Notes: generated by a model from the letters alone, not told the origin. Numbered from the stretch's first letter, positions 45,701 through 54,949 are shown. The stretch: DNA of 64,000 nucleotides from Alteromonas sp. BMJM2 (GCF_027257845.1 NZ_JAPVOT010000015.1:48384-112383), one strand, 5' to 3'. Translations and numbers: made by a program.

Positions 45701-45836
45701 AGTCACCTCACTAAAATGGAGTGACTGGATGGAGGGGAGCACCCAAGAAAATGATCGGGCTTCAATAGTTTCCATTGATGCGTCTATTCCGTCTTTTTCC
45801 GTTCAGAAATACGAAATGCGATGGGCGAATGAGTAG
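42795..45836 (+). CDS. Sulfatase (S1) fused to a GH39-like domain
   Basis: A 1013-residue exported two-domain protein (signal peptide about 1-26). The N-terminal half (about 32-460) is a type-I sulfatase. DDLRPDLG supplies metal-binding aspartates, CGPSR (Cys80) is the formylglycine site, and SDHGYKLGEYGAWNKHT completes the active site; the sequence resembles iduronate-2-sulfatases. The C-terminal half (about 495-1000) looks like a GH39/clan-A barrel. The proton donor may be Glu653 (RVGSEIDTRP) and the nucleophile Glu770 or Glu773 (SFEIHEYKF). It would remove a sulfate and a xylose- or uronate-type residue in one protein. The GH39 assignment rests on general pattern; catalytic glutamates are inferred. 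Confidence 0.82.
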   Translation: MKLIFKYLATLILVSSGVLLSTMTYASQTEESPNIVVFLVDDLRPDLGVYGNTQVHTPNIDQLANEGVKFTRAYAQQAICGPSRVSIMTGLRPETTGLYTIRHDGRLRPNQPDVMSMPQLFKANGYKTISIGKVYHSTTDDAENWSTHIKKLDNFYAIDGNKEKRFAYEAGEVEDDFYKDGKVAIDAIQTLKELKNDKFLMFVGLSKPHLPFNAPKRYWDLYGSSEFAVPSRNKPEDMYRLALTNWGELRMYGGIPKEGDVDDELTKKLIHGYYASVSYMDAQVGKVMQALDEMDLRENTMVVLMSDHGYKLGEYGAWNKHTNMELDTRVPLIVSRELSHSARVSNRTSSALVENIDIFPTLAEAAGLTIPKVDGESMLSLIDSPDDSFKPAAYSVFNRGKIMGVTVTNGQWRYTQWREAATQEIKFTELYDHTVSEIARVNESGKPTVQKIEKKLRELLLAKFPLDAPSFYQKRNINNTNIPVTLSSDFTDDQVQIGKVYDFFDVAVRTERGSPNSKPATFGRRPKVNTVRMLGGWFNQDLSGDTYLWDGEKYVYNFEAAFAKLDSWLDGEWDIFQIVLDNPPWAFQRGYKFVEEPDGKHYLLKDRVGVYGNGLPPNDSTAWSNYISAFMSELVKRYGKETVLNWRFRVGSEIDTRPQHWAATREAFFEHYRNTVAAVKSVLPSAKVGAHFREASHKSRYIDYTGNKEDAYAPYFVSWAKENNVPYNFLAISYYPHITHPHEMDMDKVYADQIAPILEHADYNPEASFEIHEYKFIVKMKRAGFVSVATSHNSAFFAMLAKMMLTHNIKEVFQWGNFHEGSYSPEALTQLALFPMVGNRLYENSVSAKKTPQGNTVNGIFTERESDDGIDVLAFNFNNENMDALTPELLHLRVRVDKPSGTKYHYRVAQIDDKTNIEQQFINDFPKAMLTEREGGWRKADAHSTASLRDALNEAGRKAFRVHKESYGKVTSLKWSDWMEGSTQENDRASIVSIDASIPSFSVQKYEMRWANE

Positions 45837-45949
45837 TACACACGAACCTGCCTAAGATTAAGTGTGACCTGTTATGATTGTTTTTGATGATTTTGGCGGG
45901 TTTATTGTTTAATCTATACAGCTAAACTAATTAACACGGTAAGTATCAG

Positions 45950-47209
45950 ATGACCAAAAACCAGCAGACTATAGCCGCAATTTTAGCCGCTTGTACTCTT
46001 TCTGCTTGCAGCGCAACCGAGAAGCAGGCGAGTGCACCGGCAGTAAAAGAAAAAGTACCCAATACAATCAGCTATTCTAAAAAGATTGATTGGCCAAAGA
46101 ATAACACTGAGTTTTGTAGCGCTGCGTTAGACCACGCAACTATGCAGTACGATGGGTTTCGGCAAGCCTATACAGATCCCAAAAATGTGCCTAGGTCGTT
46201 CAGTCAAGGAAAGCCAAGGTTAGAGCCGATGTTGGGCTGGACTACAGGGTTTGTTGCCGGTAGTTTTTGGAATTTGTATGAGCATAATCAAGACCAAAGC
46301 TGGTTGGAGTCGGCAACTAAATGGACAGAGGCCCTCGAAAAAAACCAATTCAATCGTAAAACCCATGATATTGGTTTTATCATCTATGATAGCTTTGGAA
46401 ATGGTCTTCGCTTAACTGATAATAAAGAGTATGAGACGGTTATTGTAAACGCGGCGAAAACGTTGATGGAACGTTATAACCCAAAAATCGGAGTCACCTA
46501 TTCTTGGAGTTGGGGCACGTGGGAATTTCCAGTTATCATTGATAATATGATGAATTTGGAATTGTTGTACCGCGCATCAGAAATAACCGGTGACCCTGTA
46601 TATCGCGATGCCGCCGTCAGTCATGCAAGCGTCACTATGGAGCATCACTTCCGTGACGATTTTAGCTCATTTCATTTGGTGAATTATAGTAGAGAAACGG
46701 GTAAGCCCAATTGGAAACAAACTTTCCAAGGTATTGCAGATGATTCTTCTTGGTCTCGTGGGCAAGGGTGGGGGCTGTATGGTTACACCATGTCATACCG
46801 ATTTACTAAGGAAGAGAAGTTTCTAAATCATGCGCAAGGTATTGCCAATTACATTTTAAATCACCCTAACATGCCCGATGATCTAGTCCCGTATTTTGAT
46901 TATGACGCCCCAAAACATGAGGGTACGACATTATACAGAGATTCTTCAGCGGCATCATTAGCTGCAAGTGCCTTACTGGAGCTATCTACGTTTGTTGAAG
47001 GGCCTGAATCTGAGCGTTACTACAATGCTGCTATGAAAATGTTACGAACACTATCGTCACCAGCATATCTTGCTGAAAAAGGAGAAAATGGTTACTTCCT
47101 GTTGAAGCAGGCTACGGGTAACTTCCCAGCAAATGATGAATTGAATGCGTCATTGAATTATGGCGATTACTACTATTTGCAAGCATTGAATCGCTGTAAA
47201 GCAATATAG
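45950..47209 (+). CDS. GH88-type unsaturated glucuronyl hydrolase, lipoprotein
   Basis: A 419-residue lipoprotein (lipobox LSAC, Cys20). The (alpha/alpha)6 barrel has the two aspartates of GH88 at Asp140 (HDIGF) and Asp198 (VIIDNMMNLELL), together with SWSRGQGWGLYGY, conserved in the family. GH88 enzymes remove the 4,5-unsaturated uronic acid left by polysaccharide lyases. Here the lyases of PL24/PL25 type downstream would provide such ends. It is separated from the sulfatase fusion by 113 bases and followed by a strong hairpin, so it may have its own promoter or be the operon's last gene. Confidence 0.9.
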   Translation: MTKNQQTIAAILAACTLSACSATEKQASAPAVKEKVPNTISYSKKIDWPKNNTEFCSAALDHATMQYDGFRQAYTDPKNVPRSFSQGKPRLEPMLGWTTGFVAGSFWNLYEHNQDQSWLESATKWTEALEKNQFNRKTHDIGFIIYDSFGNGLRLTDNKEYETVIVNAAKTLMERYNPKIGVTYSWSWGTWEFPVIIDNMMNLELLYRASEITGDPVYRDAAVSHASVTMEHHFRDDFSSFHLVNYSRETGKPNWKQTFQGIADDSSWSRGQGWGLYGYTMSYRFTKEEKFLNHAQGIANYILNHPNMPDDLVPYFDYDAPKHEGTTLYRDSSAASLAASALLELSTFVEGPESERYYNAAMKMLRTLSSPAYLAEKGENGYFLLKQATGNFPANDELNASLNYGDYYYLQALNRCKAI

Positions 47210-47226
47210 CGTTCTGTGGGTCAATC

Positions 47227-47257
47227 ACTGTCCCGTACTTTTTAGCACGGGACAGTG
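47227..47257. terminator. Bidirectional terminator between GH88 and the beta-helix gene
   Basis: An eleven-base perfect stem (CACTGTCCCGT / ACGGGACAGTG) with a nine-base T-rich loop lies 17 bases after the GH88 stop, between convergent genes. Confidence 0.75.
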
Positions 47258-47374
47258 TTAGAAACAGACTGCTAGCAGTGCAAGTATGTAAGCTCATTAT
47301 GAAATAGGAAGAGAACGGACATAGCACCGAATTAAAGCTTGAAGAAGCTACTTGTTCGGTGCGGTATCGAACAA

Positions 47375-48649
47375 CTACAGATACTTGCTCCATTTGTCTA
47401 GATTAGAAAATGTATTATTAGACTTGATGATATTTTCAGTATTACGTCCTTCATAGCTGCGGTGTACGATACCCCACGTAGTAGTGAGTTTTTCTCGAGA
47501 ACCAGCGTTAACGCCTCTGATTTTATTATTTTTTATAGTGTTGTTTCCTTTAACGCCGTTTAGCGAAATTCCCTCAAATGCATCGCTATAAGCGTTGAAG
47601 TTAGCCTTGGTAGCCGAACTCTGGTCAGCAACAATGTCACCCAGTGCGTTTATCTCGTTATCTTCAACTTTCACATTGTTTGTTGTTTCAAGGCTGATAG
47701 CACGCATTGCATTGTCAATTGTGTTGTCTAGAATTTTTACGTTTGTTGCTTGCCAGCCTTGATAAACACTTTTAGTGCTTAGCCCAACAACCACATCTTT
47801 AAGAATATTGTTTCGCATTACTATATTGTCAGCACCTCGTTTCGACGTGAAGCCATCAAACGCGCGTTCCACATAATTATCATGAATTGTAAAATAGTCA
47901 CCAAACTGTCCTTTATCGCCTCCTGCAGATAAATAAACAGCGGCATCGCGAACACCGTAGAAGCTGTTATATCTGATAGTTGCCTTTAGGGCTCCTGTCA
48001 TCAAAATGCCGCTATCGCCACCTGCTTCATAGAAAGGATCGCTGTTGCCTCTGGTTCCTATAAACGTGATTCGTTCAATTAAAAGCTCGTTCAGCTTGTG
48101 ATAATTCGTACTATTTACGACACCCCTAATAGAGAGAGCATCGGCAGTTTTATCCAGTCCTTCCCTTCCATTTGGCGTTAACCGAGTGATGGGGACAACG
48201 GTTGAGACCTTAGCGCGAGACATATCGAACTCGCCGCCAGTCCATTCAAAATTTGCTTTTTGGTTGCGGTTGTTGCACACGTTGTCGTTATTTTTAGTGT
48301 CAAAACTAAATAGGTCCCCATCTAGATCAGCTTTTGCAATAAACCTTGCACCAGTAGCGTCAACAATTAAATTCTTACGAAGCGTAATATTAACGCCCTT
48401 CAAAATGGTTTTACCGTCGTTCGCATTTTTATCTGTACCGATATAATAGGTGCCAGATAGCCTGATTGGCCTTCCCGTATTGGTAGCCTGCTGCAGAGCG
48501 TCTTGAAGTTTAGAAGCTTTTCCATTCGGGTTTGCTGGGGTGCTGCTGCAGTCTGCAGCAAGTCCATGGCCCGCCCATAAAATTGTGCTACACGTGGCAA
48601 ATATGCGAAGTGAATTTTTTATACTTTTTGTCATTTTTATTCCTTTCAC
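47375..48649 (-). CDS. Secreted right-handed beta-helix protein, possible polysaccharide lyase or hydrolase
   Basis: A 424-residue exported protein (signal peptide about 1-31, ending GLAADC). The body is a series of short strand-turn repeats typical of parallel beta-helices: TIRYNSFYGVRDAAVYLS, FTIHDNYVERAFDGFTSK, IVMRNNILKDVVVGLSTK, VKILDNTIDNAMRAISLE and VKVEDNEINALGD. This fold holds pectate-lyase-like and GH28-like enzymes. No recognised catalytic motif was found. It is the second gene of an operon led by the GH105 unsaturated uronyl hydrolase (15-base gap), so it probably acts on the same polymer. The first ATG, followed two residues later by another, leaves a four-residue ambiguity at the start. 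Confidence 0.78.
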   Translation of the reverse strand: MKGIKMTKSIKNSLRIFATCSTILWAGHGLAADCSSTPANPNGKASKLQDALQQATNTGRPIRLSGTYYIGTDKNANDGKTILKGVNITLRKNLIVDATGARFIAKADLDGDLFSFDTKNNDNVCNNRNQKANFEWTGGEFDMSRAKVSTVVPITRLTPNGREGLDKTADALSIRGVVNSTNYHKLNELLIERITFIGTRGNSDPFYEAGGDSGILMTGALKATIRYNSFYGVRDAAVYLSAGGDKGQFGDYFTIHDNYVERAFDGFTSKRGADNIVMRNNILKDVVVGLSTKSVYQGWQATNVKILDNTIDNAMRAISLETTNNVKVEDNEINALGDIVADQSSATKANFNAYSDAFEGISLNGVKGNNTIKNNKIRGVNAGSREKLTTTWGIVHRSYEGRNTENIIKSNNTFSNLDKWSKYL

Positions 48650-48664
48650 TAGTTAAAAAGTAGA

Positions 48665-49855
48665 TTAATTTTTCTCTAACAAGTCATATACAGCACTTCC
48701 TGCGAGCAGATATGCGCCTACCCCGAACAACTGGGAATCATCTTTGTTTACCACATCAGGTTTTTCGTTTACGCCTTGAACCCAGCCAAATCTGCCGTCT
48801 GGGTGAACTGCTGCTGATAACACTTGCCATCCTTTTATCACGGAAGGCAGATATGTGGTTTCGTCGAGCAATTGATTGTTGATGCCCCAAGCTAGGCCAT
48901 AAGTAAAAAAGGCGGTTCCACTTGTTTCTGGTTCAACGTACTTTTCTCCAGCCAGCAATGACATTGGCCACGCACCATCTTGTTTTTGCAGTTTCACTAT
49001 TACTGATGTGAGCTCTTGGTAGAGAGACTCATAGTAAGAACGATATTGATGGTTGTGAGGAAGATTTTCCAAAACATGTACAACGCCTGCATATACCCAC
49101 CCCATTCCTCTAGACCAAAAAACTTGCTCACCGAATTTGCCTTTTTTCTCAAAATAACGAGAATCTCGGAAAAGTAATTTGGTTTTAGGATCCTGCAAAT
49201 AATCGATGGTTGCTTGAAACTCTTTATGAGCGTAGTCAGCATATTTTGGATCGCCCGTAATAGCAGAAAGCTCGAAGAGCACCGGAGGGGCCATAAACAA
49301 TGCATCAGCCCAGCACCATCGCCATTGGCAGTTGTGTACGTTATCTTCATTCCTACCCGCTACAAATTCGAGACTGTTGTCTGGGGCTTGGTCAATTAAC
49401 CAGTCAAAGGTTTCTTTCACCGACGCTAGCGCTTGTTCATTCTTATGTCTTCGGTAATACCAAAGATTGGTCTGTCCTATGACATGGTCATCAGCAAAGT
49501 ATTTAACTTTGCCCATTTTCCAGTTGTGAGCTTTACCCTCATAACCAATCCATGTTTCATAAAACGGGTTGCTAGAGCGCTCTGCCAGTTTCGTTAGCCC
49601 TTTATAAAACGCTCCTTGGATCCATCTTCCGTAAGTTTCTGAGCCTTTCCTTGCGCGACCAACATGGGTCATATGCTGTGTGCGTGCGACCTGCCAATTC
49701 GCTACTTTTTCCATTTGCGCCATAACGTGCGTCTTCGTTGGCAAATCAGACCTCATTTCCTTTGCATATAATGACGCTTGTGGCAAAAAAACGATGGCAA
49801 ATAGGACCATGGTTTTTCCTATAAACTGATTAATTGCGCTTAAGTATGCGTTCAT
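48665..49855 (-). CDS. GH105 unsaturated rhamnogalacturonyl/ulvan uronyl hydrolase
   Basis: A 396-residue exported enzyme (signal peptide about 1-31) with the (alpha/alpha)6 barrel of GH105. The catalytic aspartate lies in WRWCWADALFMAPP (Asp184). Other family features are YFADDHVIGQTNLWYY, VFWSRGMGWVYAG and DGRFGWVQGVN near the C-terminus. GH105 enzymes hydrolyse 4,5-unsaturated uronic acid linked to rhamnose, the ends made by rhamnogalacturonan lyases and ulvan lyases. With sulfatases and PL24/25-like lyases adjacent, ulvan oligosaccharides are the favoured substrate. It is transcribed away from the sulfatase at 50347 across a 491-base region and is followed by the beta-helix gene. Confidence 0.93.
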   Translation of the reverse strand: MNAYLSAINQFIGKTMVLFAIVFLPQASLYAKEMRSDLPTKTHVMAQMEKVANWQVARTQHMTHVGRARKGSETYGRWIQGAFYKGLTKLAERSSNPFYETWIGYEGKAHNWKMGKVKYFADDHVIGQTNLWYYRRHKNEQALASVKETFDWLIDQAPDNSLEFVAGRNEDNVHNCQWRWCWADALFMAPPVLFELSAITGDPKYADYAHKEFQATIDYLQDPKTKLLFRDSRYFEKKGKFGEQVFWSRGMGWVYAGVVHVLENLPHNHQYRSYYESLYQELTSVIVKLQKQDGAWPMSLLAGEKYVEPETSGTAFFTYGLAWGINNQLLDETTYLPSVIKGWQVLSAAVHPDGRFGWVQGVNEKPDVVNKDDSQLFGVGAYLLAGSAVYDLLEKN

Positions 49856-50346
49856 GGACCATCCTTTTATGTATTGGCACTATACGATTTCATGCCAGCG
49901 AACTATTGAGTTACTGATAATCATTAGCTGGATTCTACATTGAACCAGTTTACATTATCAATCAAATATACTCACAAATAGTCTGTAGCAGTCATTTTTC
50001 TAGATAGCGCAGCCGGTAATAATAATGAATGAGAATATTTAATATCCACTATAAAATCAATGACCTGATGCTATTTTGTAGTCGGTTTCCACACAGCCAT
50101 TATTATGTTTCTAATTGTTAAATATTTGTTTTGCAGGTGTTCGTATGATTAGATGGTCAAAATCGGTCATCGTGAAATTTTTCTCAGACTCGTTTTACCA
50201 ATTGCATTTTTAAAGCAGGTTGAAGTATGTCGAGATGTTTGTTCGACATTGAGAACGGCCTAGTTTTTATAAAGAGCTAAAAGTTTACCGCTTTTCACTC
50301 ACAGTGAATCGTTAAAGCTAGTCTTCTATAACAAGGTTAGGAAAAA
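49856..50346. promoter_or_regulatory. Large divergent regulatory region, GH105 versus sulfatase
   Basis: A 491-base AT-rich stretch without a supported gene. It must hold promoters for both directions. A GTTTACATTATC element is near 49947, and a short GTCGA / TCGAC repeat near 50230. No strong operator could be assigned. Confidence 0.45.
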
Positions 50347-51879
50347 ATGTTGAGTTACCCATTACGACGTATGGCATTAGGTTTATTGGTACTTATTTTA
50401 GGTAACCACGCTACGGCTGAAATGAATTTAGCTAAGAAGCCTACGTTGAATGGTGAAAACTTGTCGCCAAACATTGTTTTTATTTACACCGACGATCAAG
50501 CTCCTTGGGCCATTGAGGGTAAAAATCCAAACGCTGTAACACCCAACCTCAACCGATTAGCAGAGCAAGGCATGTCCTTTCCTAATGCATACACCACTAC
50601 ACCCGTATGCAGCCCATCCAGAGCAGGGCTACTCACCTCTCGATATGGTTTCGAGTTAGGTATAGACGATTGGATTAATGATCATCTTAAAAGCAAAACA
50701 CTTACTGGCCATCAGTTAGACTTAGGCCTGTCTTCTGAATTTGACTCTTGGCCGAAGCAACTGCAGGACAATGGCTACTATAATGGTCTTATCGGTAAGT
50801 GGCACCTTGGTAAAAAGCCTGAATACCATCCCAATAATTTCGGCTATAACGAGTTTATTGGTTTTCTAGGAGGAGGGACTACGCCTATTGACCCTCATCT
50901 TACCGTGAATGGAAAAAAGAAGAGTGAAACAGGCTTAACGGTTGACGTACTGACTGACCACGCCATTGATTTTTTACAAAGAAATAAAAACAAAAAGTTT
51001 CTTTTGTCATTGCATTACAGGGCACCGCATTATCCATTTGAGCCCGTGTCTGAGAGCGATCGTAGTGCCATTGCTGAAGATGTAGCACTGTTACACCCTG
51101 ACTATCCAGATCTCAATAAGCACCGAGCAAAGAAGTTATTACGCAGTTACTTGGCATCAGTTAAAGGTATTGACCGAAATGTAGGTAGGTTGATGGCACA
51201 CCTAGACACTTTAGGTCTTGCTGATAATACCGTAGTTATTTTTACTTCTGATCATGGTTATGCCATCGGGCAAAACGGCATCTGGCATAAAGGGAATGGA
51301 TTTTGGTTGCTAAACACCCCCCCTGAAGGAACCCCTACCATACCTAAAGGCCAGCGTCCCAATCTTTATGATTCCGTTCTTAAGGTGCCGTTGATTGTCA
51401 GGTGGCCTGACAAGGTCCCTGCGGGGGCGCAAAACCTGTCTACTGTATCTAACTTAGACTTCTACCCAACTATCATGGATATCGCAGGATTAGACCTTCC
51501 TGAAGAAACCACCATCAGAGGCCAAAGTGTCATCGATGCGCTTAAAGACAAAAATGTGCTGACAAGCACAGACTACTTCGCTGCGTATTCGACTTTGCAC
51601 CAATCCATTACTGGAATGAGGATGTACAGCGACGGCAAACACAAACTCGTAAGGGACTTCAAAAATACAGGCCGTGATGAATTCTACGATTTAGAACGCG
51701 ACCCCCATGAAACAAGTAATCTATTGGAAGGCACACTCTCAGACATTCAATTGGCTGAATTACTTAGATTAGACACAACGCTTAATACAAAAATGCGAAT
51801 GTTAAGCGACCCCCTCATAAGCAAATTTACACCGGTAATTTCCGAGAGCAAGTCAGTTAGGTCACCTTATGACGATTAG
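50347..51879 (+). CDS. Type-I sulfatase
   Basis: A 510-residue exported sulfatase (signal peptide about 1-24). IYTDDQAPWA provides metal-binding aspartates near residue 49. The formylglycine signature is CSPSRAGLLTSR with Cys88. KWHLGKKPEYHPNNFGY and FTSDHGYAIGQNGIWHK complete the active site. A cytosolic or periplasmic formylglycine-generating system is needed and is not in this window. It would remove sulfate esters from ulvan or another sulfated algal glycan and is followed after 82 bases by a lyase on the same strand. The sulfatase subfamily cannot be fixed by eye. Confidence 0.92.
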   Translation: MLSYPLRRMALGLLVLILGNHATAEMNLAKKPTLNGENLSPNIVFIYTDDQAPWAIEGKNPNAVTPNLNRLAEQGMSFPNAYTTTPVCSPSRAGLLTSRYGFELGIDDWINDHLKSKTLTGHQLDLGLSSEFDSWPKQLQDNGYYNGLIGKWHLGKKPEYHPNNFGYNEFIGFLGGGTTPIDPHLTVNGKKKSETGLTVDVLTDHAIDFLQRNKNKKFLLSLHYRAPHYPFEPVSESDRSAIAEDVALLHPDYPDLNKHRAKKLLRSYLASVKGIDRNVGRLMAHLDTLGLADNTVVIFTSDHGYAIGQNGIWHKGNGFWLLNTPPEGTPTIPKGQRPNLYDSVLKVPLIVRWPDKVPAGAQNLSTVSNLDFYPTIMDIAGLDLPEETTIRGQSVIDALKDKNVLTSTDYFAAYSTLHQSITGMRMYSDGKHKLVRDFKNTGRDEFYDLERDPHETSNLLEGTLSDIQLAELLRLDTTLNTKMRMLSDPLISKFTPVISESKSVRSPYDD

Positions 51880-51961
51880 AGAAAAGAGAACGCTCGTCGG
51901 CATGTTAACTCGTGTTATACGTGGGTAGAAAAATTACACATTTTGAATTGATAATTAATAT

Positions 51962-53500
51962 ATGGATAGTCGAAACATGACAAATAAGCTCTTGCTACTA
52001 ATGATGATGGTATATCTTTGCGGCTGTCAGTCCGCAGCAGATGAGAACACAACGTTACTACCTCGAAGCAAAACGCATAATTCTATGTCGATATCATTGA
52101 GCCAAAAGCCAAAACTACTTAGCAGTAGTCTTTTAGTCGGCAAGTCTCACACCTCTGATGGTTCAGATCGCGCAATAAATGGGAAACCTCACTTTTCCGG
52201 CGTTATGGGAGCGCAAGCCGTTACCTATAATGGCTACCAATATGTTATTTATTACACGGCAAAAGATAGAGGAGGCTATGGGGATCTTTTCGCCGAGGTG
52301 GTCGTCGCGCGTCGAAAAGTTACGGGACATGACTGGCAATACTCTACTTTACCTGTTTACCGATTGACGTCCGATGATGCACACAACCGTCAAGCTATCG
52401 AGATTTCAAAGGGCGATGGCGTTATTCATATTTCGTTCGACCATCATAATTTAGATCGAATTAATTATGCGCGCACAGCTGTAGGAGTTGCAAACCATCC
52501 AGAAACTGTAGATTGGAACGACGATGTTTTTAAATTCGAGCGTAACCTCGGTTTTCCTGATGATGCGGTAGGTCGTGTTACCTATCCAAAATTTTATTCG
52601 TTAGAGAGTGGAAATGTACTGATGTACTACCGAGAAGGTGGTGCAGCAAAAGGTGAAATGCAGCTCGCACTGTATGATGCAGAGCAAAACGATTGGGAAT
52701 TTATTCGAAACATATCTTCAAGTGAAGGTGTTTATATTCAAAATGTAAACGGCAACAAAGAACCTTCAACGAGAGGGCCTTATCTAGCCGGCGGTGGACC
52801 AAAATTTGACTCAAATGGTCGCATGCACATTAGTTGGGTCTTTAGAGAGCGCCCAGTCAATTGTAATCCTGGTAAAACCAACGGCTTAGATTGTAATCAT
52901 GGTATCTACTATACCTATAGCGATAACGAAGGGCTTACTTGGTATAACAATGCTGGAACTCTCGTCGCTGATACGCGAAAAGGCGAAGTCTTGTCTATTG
53001 CAACACCTGGATTAGAGGCTGTTCACGTACCCACGACGCTTAGACCTTCTAACGTTTCGCATAACTCTGTTATCGATACTAAAACAGGTGACTATCACCT
53101 TTTACTTAGCCACAATATTGAAGCTGGTGGTCCGGCCCATGTACATCATTATGTTCGCGGCACCTCAGGCACTTGGCAAAAGCGAGTCTCTAGTTTTACG
53201 GCATCAAACGTAACGTTAAAGTTTCTAGACGACAGGTTAGTTGCGTTTGCAGGGCGAGAGAGCGCTGATATCTACTATTCTGATAGAGCCGACGATTTTA
53301 CAACATGGCATAAAATCGACATGCCCAATGTAGACAGTGAGTTAGGTAAAATCGAAGGTGGCTACATCACGTGGGATCTCAGCTTATTAAAGCAAGGTAT
53401 CGCAAGTGTTATATGGCAACATGCACCAGATTCGATCGGTGAGCCAAGCCCCATTTACGTTTATGACTTTGAAATAGGCACTGTTATTGAAAGTCAGTAA
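51962..53500 (+). CDS. PL24-like ulvan lyase (BNR_4 beta-propeller), lipoprotein
   Basis: A 512-residue lipoprotein (lipobox LCGC, Cys22). The fold is a BNR-type seven-blade propeller. The diagnostic segment is DDAHNRQAIEISKGDG, then IHISFDHHNL, in which His141 and His162 are 21 residues apart, the separation I recall for the His pair of the characterised PL24 ulvan lyase LOR_107. RGPYLAGGGPKFDSNGRMHIS and YTYSDNEGLTWYN are propeller strands. The enzyme would cut between sulfated rhamnose and uronic acid by beta-elimination, giving unsaturated ends for the GH105/GH88 enzymes. It follows the sulfatase after 82 bases. PL24 rather than another BNR_4 family is inferred from motif similarity. Confidence 0.8.
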   Translation: MDSRNMTNKLLLLMMMVYLCGCQSAADENTTLLPRSKTHNSMSISLSQKPKLLSSSLLVGKSHTSDGSDRAINGKPHFSGVMGAQAVTYNGYQYVIYYTAKDRGGYGDLFAEVVVARRKVTGHDWQYSTLPVYRLTSDDAHNRQAIEISKGDGVIHISFDHHNLDRINYARTAVGVANHPETVDWNDDVFKFERNLGFPDDAVGRVTYPKFYSLESGNVLMYYREGGAAKGEMQLALYDAEQNDWEFIRNISSSEGVYIQNVNGNKEPSTRGPYLAGGGPKFDSNGRMHISWVFRERPVNCNPGKTNGLDCNHGIYYTYSDNEGLTWYNNAGTLVADTRKGEVLSIATPGLEAVHVPTTLRPSNVSHNSVIDTKTGDYHLLLSHNIEAGGPAHVHHYVRGTSGTWQKRVSSFTASNVTLKFLDDRLVAFAGRESADIYYSDRADDFTTWHKIDMPNVDSELGKIEGGYITWDLSLLKQGIASVIWQHAPDSIGEPSPIYVYDFEIGTVIESQ

Positions 53501-53527
53501 TACCGAGATAAATCATTAAGTGTTTTC

Positions 53528-54949
53528 TCAATTTTTAGCAGCCGGATCTGGCTCTCTGTAAATCCCTGGCTCTATCCTAACATTTATTATTGCCTCGTCT
53601 TTAGGCCATGCTAATACAACAAATTGTTGCCTATCAGCATCCCAGATAAAATCGCTAGGCTTAGTATTGGCTTTAGATGAATGCACGCGAAAGCCGGTTC
53701 TCATAGGACTGTGCGTAAGAATTATGTCGTCGCCTACGTGAATTGAGAATCCATCAGGGTAGTGCCGATCTGCGCCCACGAATATTCTTGAAGCCCCTTT
53801 GCTGTTATCGGTTTTGATATTAAGATCTAATGTGCGTGTTGCGAAATGAAACATAAAGTTTTTAATGTCGCCAGCAATATACTGCGGATAGGGGCGGGCG
53901 ATAATATCGGTAATATATTTTCGCTCTACTGTACCATCAGCATGTTTATCAGAGAAAATCGCCCATGTCGATTCTCCGCCTGGCAAAAAATTCTGATAGC
54001 TACGGTTGCCTAGAAACCACGCTTTGATTGAACCAATACCCATTTGGTCAAAAATTTCTGCGGTGCGAATATAAAATTCAATATAATGCAGTTGTTCTTC
54101 TACTGAGTTGTCGGTGGTAAGTAACGTTGGAAACCCCCACTCTCCAACTAAGATTGGCGCTTGAAGTAAGTCAGCTTCTTTATCAAACCTTTCCATAGTA
54201 GGTGCGATGTAGTCGATATATTCTTGGTATATGTGTGGTGCAAAAACAATGTTTTTGCGATTCACTCTTTTCTTAATTTCCGCGTACTGATTTTTGTTGA
54301 TTGCCTCACCTTTGTTCATAAAAATAGTTTGAATTAAAAACAATTTCTCATCGCTGTAAGGCAGTGCGGCATCAATAATTTTTTCATATAAAGGGATTAA
54401 ATAGTCGCTGGTTAGTTCATCATAAGATTGTGTTAGTTCTTTTTTACGTGGTTCGTTTACTAAGTCATAGCCGATAACTGCATCGTTGTCCTTAAACGCA
54501 TCCCATATATGTCGCCATGCATTAATATAAGTTTCTTGCGTATTATTTCTGTCAAAGTATAAGTCGGGCCAAGAAAAACCTTTGGCGCCATACACCGTCA
54601 GTTTAAACATAGTTTTAATGCCAGCTTCGCGACCAAGGCGAACTGCATTTCTTAGACGTGCCAGATATTCTGGCTGAAAGGTCGAGTTCCCAAAAGTACT
54701 CAATTTACCTAATTCCAGCCTGACAACTTGTACGTTGGCGCCCATTCTTACCATGCGTACATAGTCTTCTTGCGTGAAGTTAACTTCTCCACCCGCATCA
54801 TTGGTGTTTACGACAAAGCCGCGTGGGATCATGTGTCGTCCTGCGTCGTCACGTAGGCCATGCTTGATGTCTTGTGCTAGCACTTCATTATTTACAAAAA
54901 GCGAAAGCAGCGATGTAAATAGCAGTGCTCTGAACAGTGATTGTTTCAT
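53528..54949 (-). CDS. Secreted GH5-family glycoside hydrolase
   Basis: A 473-residue exported enzyme (signal peptide about 1-25, ending VLAQ). The clan-A barrel covers about 30-370. The proton donor is Glu166 in IGYDLVNEPRKK and the nucleophile Glu270 in APILVGEWGFPT, both in the positions expected for GH5. A C-terminal beta domain (about 375-465) resembles the small sandwich found after GH5 barrels of the endoglycoceramidase group. It is convergent with the PL24-like gene and shares the strand of the PL25-like gene at 55137. A beta-glycosidic bond in or attached to the target polysaccharide is the likely substrate; subfamily unknown. Confidence 0.85.
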   Translation of the reverse strand: MKQSLFRALLFTSLLSLFVNNEVLAQDIKHGLRDDAGRHMIPRGFVVNTNDAGGEVNFTQEDYVRMVRMGANVQVVRLELGKLSTFGNSTFQPEYLARLRNAVRLGREAGIKTMFKLTVYGAKGFSWPDLYFDRNNTQETYINAWRHIWDAFKDNDAVIGYDLVNEPRKKELTQSYDELTSDYLIPLYEKIIDAALPYSDEKLFLIQTIFMNKGEAINKNQYAEIKKRVNRKNIVFAPHIYQEYIDYIAPTMERFDKEADLLQAPILVGEWGFPTLLTTDNSVEEQLHYIEFYIRTAEIFDQMGIGSIKAWFLGNRSYQNFLPGGESTWAIFSDKHADGTVERKYITDIIARPYPQYIAGDIKNFMFHFATRTLDLNIKTDNSKGASRIFVGADRHYPDGFSIHVGDDIILTHSPMRTGFRVHSSKANTKPSDFIWDADRQQFVVLAWPKDEAIINVRIEPGIYREPDPAAKN

